Source: Rhodobacter sp.
GTDB taxonomy: Bacteria > Pseudomonadota > Alphaproteobacteria > Rhodobacterales > Rhodobacteraceae
Reading direction: 5' to 3'
DNA: 64,000 bases
Assembly: GCA_020251025.1 (NCBI GenBank)
Contig: JADCDI010000006.1
Location: forward strand, 1-64,000
Made by a program: the position numbers and the translations under genes. The notes beneath the pieces were generated by a model. It had not been told where the DNA came from, ran no database searches, and worked only from the letters and a program-made list of their open reading frames with translations. Shown here in pieces: positions 25,075 to 34,298 of the stretch. Numbering within the stretch: the first letter of the stretch is position 1; every line of letters begins with the position of its first letter.

Positions 25075-25449
25075 CTATCCCGCTGCCCCCGTCACACGCC
25101 GGACCACCGAGACGATGGTTTCATCGTCGAACGGCTTGACGATCCATCCGGTGGCCCCGGCGGCGCGGGCGCGGGCCTTCAGATGGTCGGCGCTTTCGGT
25201 TGTCAGGACCAGAATCGGAACACTCTGGTTGATTTCGCCGCCGCGGATCGAAGAGATCACGCCATAGCCGTCCATGTTCGGCATGTTGATGTCGGTGATG
25301 ACGACATCGGGGGCCACTTCGGCAAAGCGCGCGATGCCGTCCACCCCGTCTTCGGCGCAGATACAGTCAAACCCGGCGTCTTCCATCACCTTCTGCACAA
25401 GGCTGCGGATGGTGCGGGAATCATCTATGGCCAGAACCTTCACGGTCAT
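25075..25449 (-). CDS. cheY: CheY-type single-domain response regulator (first)
   Basis: A 124-residue receiver-only protein with VLAIDDSRTIR, phosphate-accepting Asp in VVITDINMPNMDG, Thr in LVLTTES and Lys in WIVKPFD. The ATG at 25449 overlaps the stop of the STAS gene by four bases (ATGA). Encoded directly before cheA, the usual place for the main output or feedback regulator. It has a more canonical sequence than the second CheY. Confidence 0.94.
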   Translation of the reverse strand: MTVKVLAIDDSRTIRSLVQKVMEDAGFDCICAEDGVDGIARFAEVAPDVVITDINMPNMDGYGVISSIRGGEINQSVPILVLTTESADHLKARARAAGATGWIVKPFDDETIVSVVRRVTGAAG

Positions 25450-25733
25450 TGCGCCGCCTCCTGCCGCAGCATTTCGGGGGAAACGCCAAGCTGCCCCAGG
25501 GTCTGGCTGACCGGCCCGGGGATATCGCAAAGGGTCAGATCAAGACCGCGCTCGCGCCAGGACCGGGCGGCAGACAGGATGAGTTGCAGCAGGCGCACGT
25601 CCAGCCGCGTGACATCGCGCGCCGAAATCCGCACCGGGTCCGCCCGGTTCTGCCGCAGAAAATCCTGCAGTCCGGACTCCGGGACGCCCCGTGTGCGGTC
25701 CGGCAAGTGAAACAGCTTATTCGTCTCTGGCAT
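25446..25733 (-). CDS. STAS-domain protein, first gene of che operon
   Basis: A 95-residue protein with a STAS-like pattern: an early strand FHLPDR, the central DPVRISARDVTRLDVRLLQLILSAARSWRER segment in which DVTRLD stands where anti-sigma antagonists carry the D-S-S/T phosphorylation site, and a final SQTLGQLGVSPEML helix. STAS proteins act as phospho-switch partners. The central Ser/Thr is Thr-Arg here, so classical serine phosphorylation is doubtful. The ATG at 25733 has AAGGAG about 12 bases upstream. It is translationally coupled to cheY. I see it as the start of the operon. Confidence 0.75.
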   Translation of the reverse strand: MPETNKLFHLPDRTRGVPESGLQDFLRQNRADPVRISARDVTRLDVRLLQLILSAARSWRERGLDLTLCDIPGPVSQTLGQLGVSPEMLRQEAAQ

Positions 25734-26288
25734 CGCCCACAGGACTCCTTCGCGCCTCGTCGTTTCGGACAGGGGCAGAGTTAGGGGCGCTGCTTTAACA
25801 AATGATTGAGCCTGGCCAGACGCCTGCGAATATTCATCCCGGCGCAGACCCCGCACCATAAAGGGCCCGGCCCGCCCCCGCCGCTGCGCGGTGCGCTTAG
25901 CGCGCCGACAAGGCGCGCTAAGCGCGGAAGAAACCCAGCCCGGCAAAGCCGACACCTGCCGCAGGGGGCAGGATTCCGCAGTCAAAGCCGGAACATGTCT
26001 TCTGGCCGGTCTGCGCGGCGCACGGCCCGGCCGAACCACCGGCCCGGTTCCGGAACGCAGGCAAGGGCCATCGGCGGGGATATCCTCAAATCCGGGCCAA
26101 AGCGCAAAAGGGCGCGGACCGGCTGAGTCGGCCCTGCCCCCGACGGGGGGCGTCCCCCTCGACCCGATCCCGGATCATCCGGTTCCGGGCGCATGACCCG
26201 GACGGAGGGATTGAAAGCCATGACAGAGCGGTCAAGCGGTGCCACGCCATGACAAGGGATCGCAAGCCGCGTGATCTGCTGAATGTCC
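25734..26288. other. 555-base gap before che operon
   Basis: No convincing gene lies between tRNA-Arg and the che operon. It must contain the che promoter, but I could not pick out -35 and -10 elements. The standout element is the 14-bp hairpin at 25893-25925, annotated separately. The remaining sequence is very GC-rich. Confidence 0.5.
25893..25925. terminator. Perfect 14-bp stem-loop
   Basis: GCGCTTAGCGCGCC (25893-25906) pairs fully with 25912-25925 around loop GACAA. On the minus strand it would end or process the tRNA-Arg transcript before the che operon. No T run follows, so Rho-dependent termination or a protein site is equally possible. Confidence 0.4.
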
Positions 26289-26365
<77 letters not shown>

Positions 26366-26422
26366 CTGCGGTGGTGATAGGGTAAACGCGGGCCTGCTGC
26401 AATGACGAAGTGGCGGGGCCCT

Positions 26423-27649
26423 TCACGCGAAGAGATCGTGGCACAACTCCAGCGCGGCAACCAGGGCATCAACCTCGGCCCGGGTGTTGTACAGCCCGAA
26501 AGAAGCGCGGCAGGTGGCCCCCACCCCCAGATGCTCCATCAGCGGCATGGCGCAATGCGTGCCCGCCCGCACCGCGATGCCCTTTTTGTCGAGCACGGTC
26601 GAGATGTCATGCGCATGGGCGGCACCCTTCAGCGTGAAGGAAAAAATGGCACCCCTGGTCGTCGGCCTGCCCTGCAGGGTCAGCCAGTTCAGCCCCGACA
26701 GACGCGCCTGCGCGTAATCACGCAAATCCGACTCATGGGCGGCAATCGCGTCCATCCCCAGGGCGGTCATGTAATCCAGCGCCACGCCCAGACCGATCTG
26801 GGCGACGATTCCCGGGGTTCCCGCCTCGAACTTCATCGGCGGGTCGTTCCAGGTGACGCTGTCGCGCGTAACCTCGCGGATCATGTCACCGCCGCCCATG
26901 AAGGGGCGCATCTCGGCCATCCGCGCGGACCGGATATAGATCGCGCCGGACCCGGAGGGACCATAAAGCTTGTGTCCGGTAATCGTGTAGAAATCGCAGC
27001 CGATCGCCTGCACATCGACCGGCATGTGCACGGCAGCCTGCGAGCCGTCGACCAGCACCGGCACGCCGCGCAAGCGGGCCCCGTCACAGATCGCCGCAAC
27101 GTCGACCCTGGTTCCCAGCACGTTCGACATATGGGTCACCGCCACCAGACGGGTGCGCGGCCCTATGGCATCCAGCACCGCCTGGGGGTCAAGATCACCA
27201 TTGGCATCCACATCGACCCATTTCAGCACCACGCCCTGGCGTTCGCGCAGGAAGTGCCACGGCACGATGTTGGCGTGATGTTCCAGGATCGACAGCACAA
27301 TCTCGTCCCCCGCCTGCAGCCGCGGCGCGGCCCAGCCGTAAGATACAAGGTTGATGCCTTCGGTGGTGCCCGAGGTAAAGACGATCTCGGCCTCTGAGCC
27401 TGCGTTCAGAAAGCGGGCGATCTTGCCGCGCACGGCCTCGTACCGTTCGGTCGCAAGGTTGGAAAGGTAATGCAAACCCCTGTGTACATTTGCATATTCC
27501 ATCGAATAGGCTTGGGTGACTGCATCGATCACACAGCGCGGCTTTTGCGCAGAGGCACCGTTATCCAGATAGATCAGCGGCGTACCGTTCACCTCTCGCG
27601 AGAGAATGGGAAAATCCTTGCGGACAAGGTCGACATCATAGGGGATCAT
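26423..27649 (-). CDS. sufS: SufS cysteine desulfurase
   Basis: A 408-residue class V aminotransferase-fold enzyme using pyridoxal phosphate to take sulfur from cysteine for Fe-S cluster assembly (type II, SufS/CsdA). Markers: YLDNGASAQKP, the FTSGTTEGIN loop, LEHHANIVPW, VDGSQAAVH, the PLP lysine in TITGHKLYGPSGSG, and the short active-site loop RAGTHCAMPLM with the catalytic Cys. The ATG at 27649 overlaps the upstream Yip1 gene stop as ATGA. It is the last gene of the suf operon, which also has a second, NifS-type desulfurase at its start. Confidence 0.95.
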   Translation of the reverse strand: MIPYDVDLVRKDFPILSREVNGTPLIYLDNGASAQKPRCVIDAVTQAYSMEYANVHRGLHYLSNLATERYEAVRGKIARFLNAGSEAEIVFTSGTTEGINLVSYGWAAPRLQAGDEIVLSILEHHANIVPWHFLRERQGVVLKWVDVDANGDLDPQAVLDAIGPRTRLVAVTHMSNVLGTRVDVAAICDGARLRGVPVLVDGSQAAVHMPVDVQAIGCDFYTITGHKLYGPSGSGAIYIRSARMAEMRPFMGGGDMIREVTRDSVTWNDPPMKFEAGTPGIVAQIGLGVALDYMTALGMDAIAAHESDLRDYAQARLSGLNWLTLQGRPTTRGAIFSFTLKGAAHAHDISTVLDKKGIAVRAGTHCAMPLMEHLGVGATCRASFGLYNTRAEVDALVAALELCHDLFA

Positions 27650-28248
27650 GGCGCGGGCACTCCGACGGTCATGGCAAGGATCAGGGCCAGAGCGAACCCC
27701 ACAAGCAGGATCACCGCCACAAGCGCCACAAGGATGCCGAAAAAGGTCATGGTCAGCGATGCGAAGCCATGCAGTTCGGCCACGAAACTGGTCAGCAGCC
27801 AGAAGAACAGGACCATTCCGGCAACATAGGCCGGAAAGGCCAGCAGGGGCAGCGCGACCTGCACCGCAAGCTGGGCAGCCTGAACAGCCAGCATGATGAT
27901 CTGAAACCAGATCAGAACCGTCAGACTGTCGGCAAAGCTGCCCCGCCCGTTGCGGAACCGGCCCAGCCGGTACAGCAGATGCACCGAAACGAACAGCATC
28001 GCCGCATGGATCGCCGCAAGACCAAGCGGCGAGCCGAGCGCCCACAGAAGCGCCGGCGGCATCTGTTCCGCCGGTACAAGGGCAAGGCTGAGAAGCATCA
28101 GGAACGTGCTGGCGATGGCCACGAGCAGCAACGCGATCCAGCGCGCCAGCATCGGCGGATCAGAGTCGATCACCTGACGGATGGCATCGCGCGGCGATTG
28201 CAGCGAATACCGCAGCGCAGACAAAAAGCCGTGCAGGTTCCACTGCAT
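27646..28248 (-). CDS. Yip1-family membrane protein
   Basis: A 200-residue integral membrane protein with about five hydrophobic helices of the Yip1 domain type. The N-terminus has WNLHGFLSALRYSLQSPRDAIRQVIDSDP, a soluble lead typical of bacterial Yip1 proteins. Membrane stretches follow from about residue 38 and the C-terminus ends in a long hydrophobic helix. A GTG immediately upstream (28251) overlaps the previous gene stop and is an alternative start. Its role is unknown; it is embedded between sufD and sufS with a second Yip1 protein. Confidence 0.8.
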   Translation of the reverse strand: MQWNLHGFLSALRYSLQSPRDAIRQVIDSDPPMLARWIALLLVAIASTFLMLLSLALVPAEQMPPALLWALGSPLGLAAIHAAMLFVSVHLLYRLGRFRNGRGSFADSLTVLIWFQIIMLAVQAAQLAVQVALPLLAFPAYVAGMVLFFWLLTSFVAELHGFASLTMTFFGILVALVAVILLVGFALALILAMTVGVPAP

Positions 28249-28730
28249 CACCGGCGCTCCGACTCAAGAAGGGATGTGATCCACACCACCAGAAAGGTGG
28301 CCGACACGGCCAGACCCACCAGCGTCAGCGCCGGTCCCGGCCCGATGAAGCCGCGCACCAGACCCTGCAGCAGCATCAGGGGGCTGACGGCCAGCAAGGC
28401 CCAGAACAGGGCCAGACGCGCGGCAAAGAAGCTGCCCCTTCCCCCCAGGGCGCGCGCCAGCAGATGGCTGAGCGCCGCCACCCCATAGGCAATGGGGGGC
28501 AGCACAAACAGCGTGCCAAACAGCGCCCCCCCCATCCGCGCGTCCAGCGGAACGGCCGGATCGACATGGGCCGCCCGCGCCAGCCCGGGCCATTGCGCGA
28601 CAAAGATCAGCAGGCAGGCCCCGATCAGCGTGGCAAGGGCCCGCCCTTCATCCGTGCCCCCTTCCAGCTTGCGCCGGAAGACCTGACGCGGCCTGACATA
28701 GCTTTCAAGAATATCCGTGCTGACCGGCAT
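28248..28730 (-). CDS. Yip1-family membrane protein (second)
   Basis: A 160-residue membrane protein with about four hydrophobic helices, again Yip1-like. The start VSTDILESYVRPRQVFRRKLEGG is a soluble lead seen in such proteins, followed by LIGACLLIFVAQWPGLAR and later helices. It starts three bases after sufD and its stop overlaps the next Yip1 gene. The two appear to be a co-translated pair that may form a heteromeric membrane complex; no link to Fe-S chemistry is evident in the sequence. Confidence 0.78.
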   Translation of the reverse strand: MPVSTDILESYVRPRQVFRRKLEGGTDEGRALATLIGACLLIFVAQWPGLARAAHVDPAVPLDARMGGALFGTLFVLPPIAYGVAALSHLLARALGGRGSFFAARLALFWALLAVSPLMLLQGLVRGFIGPGPALTLVGLAVSATFLVVWITSLLESERR

Positions 28731-28733
28731 CTG

Positions 28734-30020
28734 TCAGCGCCCGTGCCGTTCAAGCCAGTTCTGCAGACGCAGCCGGATGTCTGCGGCAATTGCCTCATCC
28801 CCGATCTCGGTGATGGTTTCGGCAAGAAAGGCCATCACCAGCAGCGATTTCGCCGCCGCCTCGGGCACCCCGCGCGCGCGCAGATAGAACAGCGCAACCT
28901 CGTCGATCGCGCCCGAGGTGGACCCGTGCGAACATTTCACATCATCGGCATGGATTTCCAGTTCGGGTTTGGCCAGAAACTGGCTGTCGCCATCCAGCAA
29001 AAGCGATTGGCTGATCTGATAGCCATCGGTCTTCTGCGCACCGGGTTTCACCAGAATCTTGCCCTGAAACACGCCGACCGCACCGTTCATCAGCACCTTC
29101 TTGAACACCTGCCGGCTTTCGCAGCGCAGGCCCGCATGGGTGATGAAGACCGTGTCATCATGGTGAAAGGCCCCGTCGCCCACCGCCGCCCCGGCGATAT
29201 GGGCCACACCGTCATCGCCCAGCAACTCGATCACCACTTCGTTGCGCGTCAGCACGCCATTGGCCGTCAGGGTGAAGGACTTCAGCAGGCTTTCCGCGCC
29301 CAGACGGGCGAACAGATGCGTGGCGGCCCGCCGCCCGTGGTCGCGCCCCTGGGCGCGGATGTGGTGAAAACGGCCCCCTGCGGCCACGTCCACTTCCATC
29401 ACCTTGTTGAAGCGGGCGGCGGCGGGGCCGCTTTCCAGCACGGTCAGTTCCGCGCCCGCCTCGACCTTGATGCAATGGTGCAGAATGGCGTCAGAGGTTT
29501 CCGACCGGTGCAGATAGATCAGCGCCACAGGCCGTGCGGCGCGCCCTGTTGCCCGGATCAGCACGCCTTCGTCGGCAAAGGCCGTGTTGAGCGCCGCCAG
29601 CGGCCGCTGCACCGGGGCCTGCCCGCGCGCCTCAAGCACGCCGTAAACCTCGCGCGCCCAGTGGATGTCGGTCTGCCCGGCCCGGGACAGAAGCTCGATC
29701 TCGACACCGGCCAGCCTCAGATCGTCGGACAGGGCCGGGTCGAAGACACCATCGACGAAGACGATTCGCAGCCGTTCGATGCCGTCAAAGACCGGCGGTT
29801 CATCTGCGGCTGCAAAGGTGGCCGCGTGTGGGGCCTGGGGCGCGATCAGAGCGGCAGGGTCGGTGTAGCGCCAGTATTCGTCGCGCTTTGCGGGCAATCC
29901 CATCGCCCCCAGACGCGCCAGCGCCTCGGCCCGCGCCGCACCCGCCCAGCCGCCGCGCGCCAGATCAAGCCCCGCGATCCGTGCGGCAAGCGCATCAAGC
30001 TTTGCCTGGGGTACCGGCAT
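28734..30020 (-). CDS. sufD: SufD, Fe-S scaffold complex subunit
   Basis: A 428-residue SufD, partner of SufB and SufC in the SufBC2D scaffold that builds Fe-S clusters. The C-terminal beta-helix region shows the family-typical KTDGYQISQSLLLDGDSQFLAKPELEIHADDVKCSHGSTSGAIDEVALFYLRARG block (named by its ends KTDGYQ and LRARG), with the HADDVKCSHG core. The N-terminal 150 residues are variable, as usual. The ATG at 30020 overlaps the sufC stop by one base; a GTG at 30023 is also possible. Confidence 0.93.
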   Translation of the reverse strand: MPVPQAKLDALAARIAGLDLARGGWAGAARAEALARLGAMGLPAKRDEYWRYTDPAALIAPQAPHAATFAAADEPPVFDGIERLRIVFVDGVFDPALSDDLRLAGVEIELLSRAGQTDIHWAREVYGVLEARGQAPVQRPLAALNTAFADEGVLIRATGRAARPVALIYLHRSETSDAILHHCIKVEAGAELTVLESGPAAARFNKVMEVDVAAGGRFHHIRAQGRDHGRRAATHLFARLGAESLLKSFTLTANGVLTRNEVVIELLGDDGVAHIAGAAVGDGAFHHDDTVFITHAGLRCESRQVFKKVLMNGAVGVFQGKILVKPGAQKTDGYQISQSLLLDGDSQFLAKPELEIHADDVKCSHGSTSGAIDEVALFYLRARGVPEAAAKSLLVMAFLAETITEIGDEAIAADIRLRLQNWLERHGR

Positions 30021-30775
30021 CACAGCGCCTCTGCCAGGATGTCGGCATAACCGTTCCTCTCAACCTCCAGCGCCAGGTCAGGCCCGCCGGATTTCACGAT
30101 GCGCCCGTCGGCCATGATATGGACGACATCGGGGCGGATATGGTCCAGCAGGCGCTGGTAATGCGTGATCACCAGAAAGGCGCGGCCTGCATCGCGCAGG
30201 GCGTTCACGCCATCGGACACCAGCCGCATCGCATCCACATCCAGACCCGAATCGGTTTCGTCCAGGATGCACATCTTCGGCTCCAGCATGGCCATCTGCA
30301 GGATTTCGTTGCGCTTTTTCTCACCGCCCGAAAAGCCCACGTTGACGGCACGCTTGAGCATGTCGGCATCGATCCTCAGCTTGCCGGCACGGTCGCGGAC
30401 AACCTTCAGGAATTCGCCCGCGCTCATCTCCTCTTGCCCGCGCGCCTTGCGCTGGGCGTTCACAGCGGTGCGCAGGAAGGTCATGTTGCCCACCCCGGGG
30501 ATCTCGACCGGATACTGGAACGCCAGAAACAGCCCCGCCGCCGCGCGTTCTTCCGGCTCCATCGCCAGCAGGTCCGCCCCGTCCAGCGTGGCGGTCCCGT
30601 CCGTTACCTCATACCCGTCGCGCCCCGCCAGAACATAGGACAGGGTTGATTTGCCCGATCCGTTCGGTCCCATGATGGCATGAACCGTTCCGGCGGCAAC
30701 GTTCAGGTCTACCCCCTTGAGGATGGGCTTGTCTTCCGCCTCCAGTCTGACGTGCAGGTTTTGGATTTCGAGCAT
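30020..30775 (-). CDS. sufC: SufC, Fe-S assembly ATPase
   Basis: A 251-residue ABC-type ATPase without membrane domain, energising the SufBC2D complex. Walker A is MGPNGSGKST near residue 35, the SufC-specific Q-loop is LAFQYPVEIPGV, the signature is VGFSGGEKKRNEILQM, and Walker B plus Glu are CILDETDSGLD. The final region NGYADILAEAL is typical. The ATG at 30775 matches the standard MLEIQNLHV start. The gap to sufB upstream is 256 bases, unusually wide for this operon; I see no gene in it. Confidence 0.96.
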   Translation of the reverse strand: MLEIQNLHVRLEAEDKPILKGVDLNVAAGTVHAIMGPNGSGKSTLSYVLAGRDGYEVTDGTATLDGADLLAMEPEERAAAGLFLAFQYPVEIPGVGNMTFLRTAVNAQRKARGQEEMSAGEFLKVVRDRAGKLRIDADMLKRAVNVGFSGGEKKRNEILQMAMLEPKMCILDETDSGLDVDAMRLVSDGVNALRDAGRAFLVITHYQRLLDHIRPDVVHIMADGRIVKSGGPDLALEVERNGYADILAEAL

Positions 30776-31031
30776 TTCTTTCCCGTTCTGTCTGGGCCGC
30801 AATATGTGTTTCACTTCGGGCTGACGTGTCTCGCCGGCCGCATTCCGTGATGGATTTCCGTCGCGCAAGGCCTGTGGCGGGTGGCGGCACCGGCAACCGG
30901 CACCGCAGGCCGCCCGTCGGGGTGGCCTGAAAACCCGGTGACGAACGCATGAAAGGCCTGTGACGCCACGCGCCTGCCTGCCGTTTCGCAGCGATTTCTG
31001 ACTGTTGCGGTCACTTCCTTTACCGTCACCT

Positions 31032-32552
31032 TTACCCCACCGATCCTTCCAGCGAAATCGCCACCAGCGCCTGCGCTTCCATCGCGAATTCCATCGGCAG
31101 CGTTTGCAGCACGTCCTTGACAAAGCCGTTCACCACAAGGGCAACCGCCTCTTCCTCGTCCATCCCGCGAGAGCGGCAGTAGAAAAGCTGCTCATCATCG
31201 ACCTTTGAGGTGGTCGCTTCATGTTCCACGCGGCTGGAGTTGTTCCTGACCTCGATATAGGGAACCGTGTGCGCGCCGCAGCCCTGCCCGATCAGCAGGC
31301 TGTCGCATTGCGTGTAGTTGCGGCTGTTGGTTGCCTTTGGGTGCATCGACACCAGGCCGCGATAGGTGTTCTGGGCGCGGCCCGCCGATATGCCCTTGGA
31401 CACAATGCGGGATTTCGTGTTCTTGCCCAGATGCACCATCTTGGTGCCGGTATCGGCCTGCTGGGCATTGTTGGCGATGGCGATGGAATAGAACTCGCCC
31501 TGGCTGTCATCGCCGCGCAGGATGCAGGAAGGATATTTCCAGGTGATGGCCGATCCGGTTTCAACCTGGGTCCACATCACCTTGGATCGCGCCCCCCGGC
31601 AATCGGCGCGCTTGGTGACGAAGTTGTAGATGCCACCCCGGCCCATCTCGTCGCCCGGGTACCAGTTCTGCACGGTGGAATACTTTACCTCGGCATCGTC
31701 CAGGATCACGATCTCGACCACGGCGGCGTGCAGCTGATGGGTGTCGCGCTTGGGCGCGGTGCACCCTTCCAGATAGCTGACGTAGGATCCCTTTTCGGCA
31801 ATGATCAGGGTCCGCTCGAACTGACCGGTGTTTTCGGCATTGATCCGGAAATAGGTGGACAGTTCCATCGGACAGCGCACGCCCGCCGGAATGAAGACGA
31901 AAGAGCCGTCGGTGAAAACCGCGCTGTTGAGCGTGGCAAAGAAGTTGTCGGTCTGCGGCACGACAGAGCCGAGGTATTTCCGGACCAGCTCGGGGTGGTC
32001 GCGCACCGCTTCGGAAATCGCGCAGAAAATGACACCGGCCTTGGCCAGCTCCGCCTTGAAGGTTGTGCCGACCGAAACGCTGTCAAAGACCGCATCGACG
32101 GCCACGCGGCGCGGTTCGCCCGCCCCTTCAACACCGGCCAGAACCATTTGTTCCTTCAGCGGAATCCCCAGCCTGGCATAGGTTGCCAGCAGTTTCGGGT
32201 CCACCTCGTCCAGCGACTTTGGCTTGCCCGCCATGCTTTTGGGTTTGGCGTGGTAAAACTGGTCCTGATAGTCAATCTCGGGGTACTTCAGCATTGCCCA
32301 GCGCGGCTCTTCCATCCTGAGCCAGCGCCGGTAGGCGGCAAGACGCCACTCCAGCATCCACGCCGGTTCGCCGTTCTTGTCCGAAATCAGGCGGACGATG
32401 TCCTCATTCAGCCCCTTGGGCGCAAAGTCCATCTCGATGTCGGTTTCCCAGCCGTATTTGTACTTGCCGGCCATGGCCTGCACGGTTTCAATCGTCTCGC
32501 GGTCAACGCCGGCGCGCATTTCGGGCTGAAGTCCGCCATCAAGTACCGTCAT
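31032..32552 (-). CDS. sufB: SufB, Fe-S scaffold core
   Basis: A 506-residue SufB, core scaffold on which new clusters are assembled before transfer to apoproteins. Typical stretches: [27 protein letters not shown] near the start (ends YKYG and RLIS), [54 protein letters not shown] in the middle, [11 protein letters not shown] and [22 protein letters not shown] near the end. The cysteines of GCTAP, GARSK region and RSRGM block are in place. It lies 33 bases after the NifS-type desulfurase. Confidence 0.96.
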   Translation of the reverse strand: MTVLDGGLQPEMRAGVDRETIETVQAMAGKYKYGWETDIEMDFAPKGLNEDIVRLISDKNGEPAWMLEWRLAAYRRWLRMEEPRWAMLKYPEIDYQDQFYHAKPKSMAGKPKSLDEVDPKLLATYARLGIPLKEQMVLAGVEGAGEPRRVAVDAVFDSVSVGTTFKAELAKAGVIFCAISEAVRDHPELVRKYLGSVVPQTDNFFATLNSAVFTDGSFVFIPAGVRCPMELSTYFRINAENTGQFERTLIIAEKGSYVSYLEGCTAPKRDTHQLHAAVVEIVILDDAEVKYSTVQNWYPGDEMGRGGIYNFVTKRADCRGARSKVMWTQVETGSAITWKYPSCILRGDDSQGEFYSIAIANNAQQADTGTKMVHLGKNTKSRIVSKGISAGRAQNTYRGLVSMHPKATNSRNYTQCDSLLIGQGCGAHTVPYIEVRNNSSRVEHEATTSKVDDEQLFYCRSRGMDEEEAVALVVNGFVKDVLQTLPMEFAMEAQALVAISLEGSVG

Positions 32553-32585
32553 GATCTTTCCTTCCGTCCTTCGCCCCTGCGCCCG

Positions 32586-33632
32586 TCAGGCAGCGCGGGT
32601 GCGATGCCTGGCGTAGCGCGTCGTCCAGGCTTCAGCGCAGCGCAAAACCTGATCTTCCGTCACCTCCGGCCCCAGCGAAAACCGGATCGCCGATGCCGCC
32701 TCGTCGTCATCAAAGCCCATCGCCCGCAGCACCCGGCTTGACCGGACCTTGCCCGAAGAACAGGCGGACCCGGCAGAAACCGCAAAGCCGGCCAGGTCCA
32801 TCTGCATCACCTGCGTCTCGCCCTTCCAGCCGGGGGCGATCAGGCACAGCGTGTTGGGCAAACGGGACAAGCCGTTCCCGACGGAAATAGTCTTAAATCC
32901 GCAAGCGGACAATCCTTGATCTAGAATATTTCTAAACTGCGCCACACGGTCCCAGACGCCGGTGGCCAGATCCTGCGCGGCGGCTTCCGCCGCGGCCCCG
33001 AAGCCCGCAATGCCGATCAGGTTTTCGGTCCCCGCCCGCCGCCCCATTTCCTGTCGGCCGCCCTTCAGGCGCGGCTCCAGATCAAGGCCAGGCCGCAGCA
33101 CAAGGGCACCGATGCCCTTGGGGCCGCCCAGCTTGTGCGCCGAAACAAGGCCCATGTCACAGTCCAGCCAGTTGAAGGCCAGCGGCACCTTGCCGAAGGC
33201 CTGCGTCAGGTCGCACACCGCAAGCCCCGCCGGCAGCGTCTGGATGATACCGGTTTCGGAATTGGCCAATTGCAGGGCGGTCTGCGCCGGATCGCCGACC
33301 GCCACCTGCCCGTCACGGTCGGCGGCCAGGACCGGCGCACACCAGGCGCTGACCGCTTCATGCTCGATGGCCGCGCACACAAGGTTTCGCCCGGCGCAGG
33401 CCAGGGCCGCAGCCTCGGTCGCCCCGCTGGTAAAGATGATGTCGGCCCCCTCTGCGCCAAGGGCTGCGGCCACCTGGGCCCGCGCCCGTTCGATCAGCGC
33501 CCTTGCCGCCCGGCCTTCGGCATGGACCGAAGACGGGTTTCCGGCCACGTCCATTGCCGCGATCATCGCCGCCCGCGCCTGCGGGCGCAGCGGTGCCGTG
33601 GCGTTCCAGTCCAGATAGACCCGCCCGGTCAA
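32586..33632 (-). CDS. NifS/IscS-type cysteine desulfurase
   Basis: A 348-residue class I (IscS/NifS-like) cysteine desulfurase. Markers: VYLDWNATAPLRPQAR, the TSGATEAA loop, AIEHEAV, ANSETGIIQ, the PLP Lys in SAHKLGGPKGIGAL, GGRQEMGRRAGTENLIG, and the catalytic Cys loop VSAGSACSSGKVRSSRVL. The start codon appears to be TTG, overlapping the iscR stop as TTGA, so translation depends on iscR. The protein is about 30-50 residues shorter than IscS. Together with SufS the operon encodes two sulfur donors, a known arrangement in this family of bacteria. Confidence 0.9.
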   Translation of the reverse strand: MTGRVYLDWNATAPLRPQARAAMIAAMDVAGNPSSVHAEGRAARALIERARAQVAAALGAEGADIIFTSGATEAAALACAGRNLVCAAIEHEAVSAWCAPVLAADRDGQVAVGDPAQTALQLANSETGIIQTLPAGLAVCDLTQAFGKVPLAFNWLDCDMGLVSAHKLGGPKGIGALVLRPGLDLEPRLKGGRQEMGRRAGTENLIGIAGFGAAAEAAAQDLATGVWDRVAQFRNILDQGLSACGFKTISVGNGLSRLPNTLCLIAPGWKGETQVMQMDLAGFAVSAGSACSSGKVRSSRVLRAMGFDDDEAASAIRFSLGPEVTEDQVLRCAEAWTTRYARHRTRAA

Positions 33633-34141
33633 ACCCGTTCTCCGGCACCGGCCCGCCCTGCCGGGGCGGCGTCGGTATCGGCCCCGTCATCGACAACGCG
33701 CAGCAGCGCGGGAACCGCCGGGCAGGGATGCATTTCGTTGCGGATGACGTCCGAAAGCCGTGTCTGGTGCAAGAAGACATAGACATGGGCCGAAAGCCCT
33801 TCCCACAGCCGGTTGGTCAGGGACTGCGCGCGCGTTCCCGAAATGCCGCCCGTCACCCCCGCCCCGGTGTGCAGGGCGCTGACGGTTTCATCCACCGCTT
33901 CCAGGATTTCGCTGACACGAATGGAATCGGGATGCCGTGACAGACGGTACCCGCCGCCGGGTCCGCGCGCGGCATCCACAAGCCCCGCCCGGCGCAGCTT
34001 GACGAAAAGCTGCTCCAGATAGGGAAGCGAAATGTCCTGCCGCCTTGATATCGCCGCCAGCGACACCAGATCATCGGCCCCGGCCAGCGCCAGATCGGCC
34101 AGCGCCACCATCGCATAGCGGCCTTTTGTCGAGAGTTTCAT
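33629..34141 (-). CDS. iscR: IscR-type Rrf2 regulator without the three-Cys cluster site
   Basis: A 170-residue Rrf2-family regulator. The winged helix starts MKLSTKGRYAMVALADLAL and has SRRQDISLPYLEQLFVKLRRAGLVDAARGPGGGYRLSR, as in IscR. In E. coli IscR three cysteines between residues 92 and 104 bind a [2Fe-2S] cluster; here the matching stretch (ALHTGAGVTGGISGTRAQS) has none, and the only Cys is late, in MHPCPAV. R. sphaeroides IscR is known to have this unusual type. It heads the suf operon and probably represses it, including itself. Confidence 0.9.
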   Translation of the reverse strand: MKLSTKGRYAMVALADLALAGADDLVSLAAISRRQDISLPYLEQLFVKLRRAGLVDAARGPGGGYRLSRHPDSIRVSEILEAVDETVSALHTGAGVTGGISGTRAQSLTNRLWEGLSAHVYVFLHQTRLSDVIRNEMHPCPAVPALLRVVDDGADTDAAPAGRAGAGERV

Positions 34142-34233
34142 CACCGCCCCATTGCTAAGCGATTGACGTGAGGCGGAAGGCTGCTTAACTCCCTTCCCAA
34201 TCCGGAGCTTGGTCCCTTGCGGATCTGGAATTG

Positions 34234-34261
34234 CTCTAAGTAACCCGAGCGAATTTGTCAA
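34234..34261 (-). promoter_or_regulatory. Probable iscR-suf promoter
   Basis: On the minus strand TTGACA (34261-34256), 16-base spacer, then TTAGAG (34239-34234), 93 bases before the iscR ATG. The spacer contains CTCGGGTTACT, which could be an IscR or iron regulator site, since alphaproteobacterial iron-response elements often overlap such promoters. I did not find a perfect palindrome. Confidence 0.45.
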
Positions 34262-34298
34262 GAATGCCGCGCGGCATAGAAAAAAGACAGGCGAATCG

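Noticed and set aside
30776..31031. Search for a gene in the wide sufC-sufB gap
   Set aside because: Short frames there are arginine-rich with no ribosome sites; nothing convincing.
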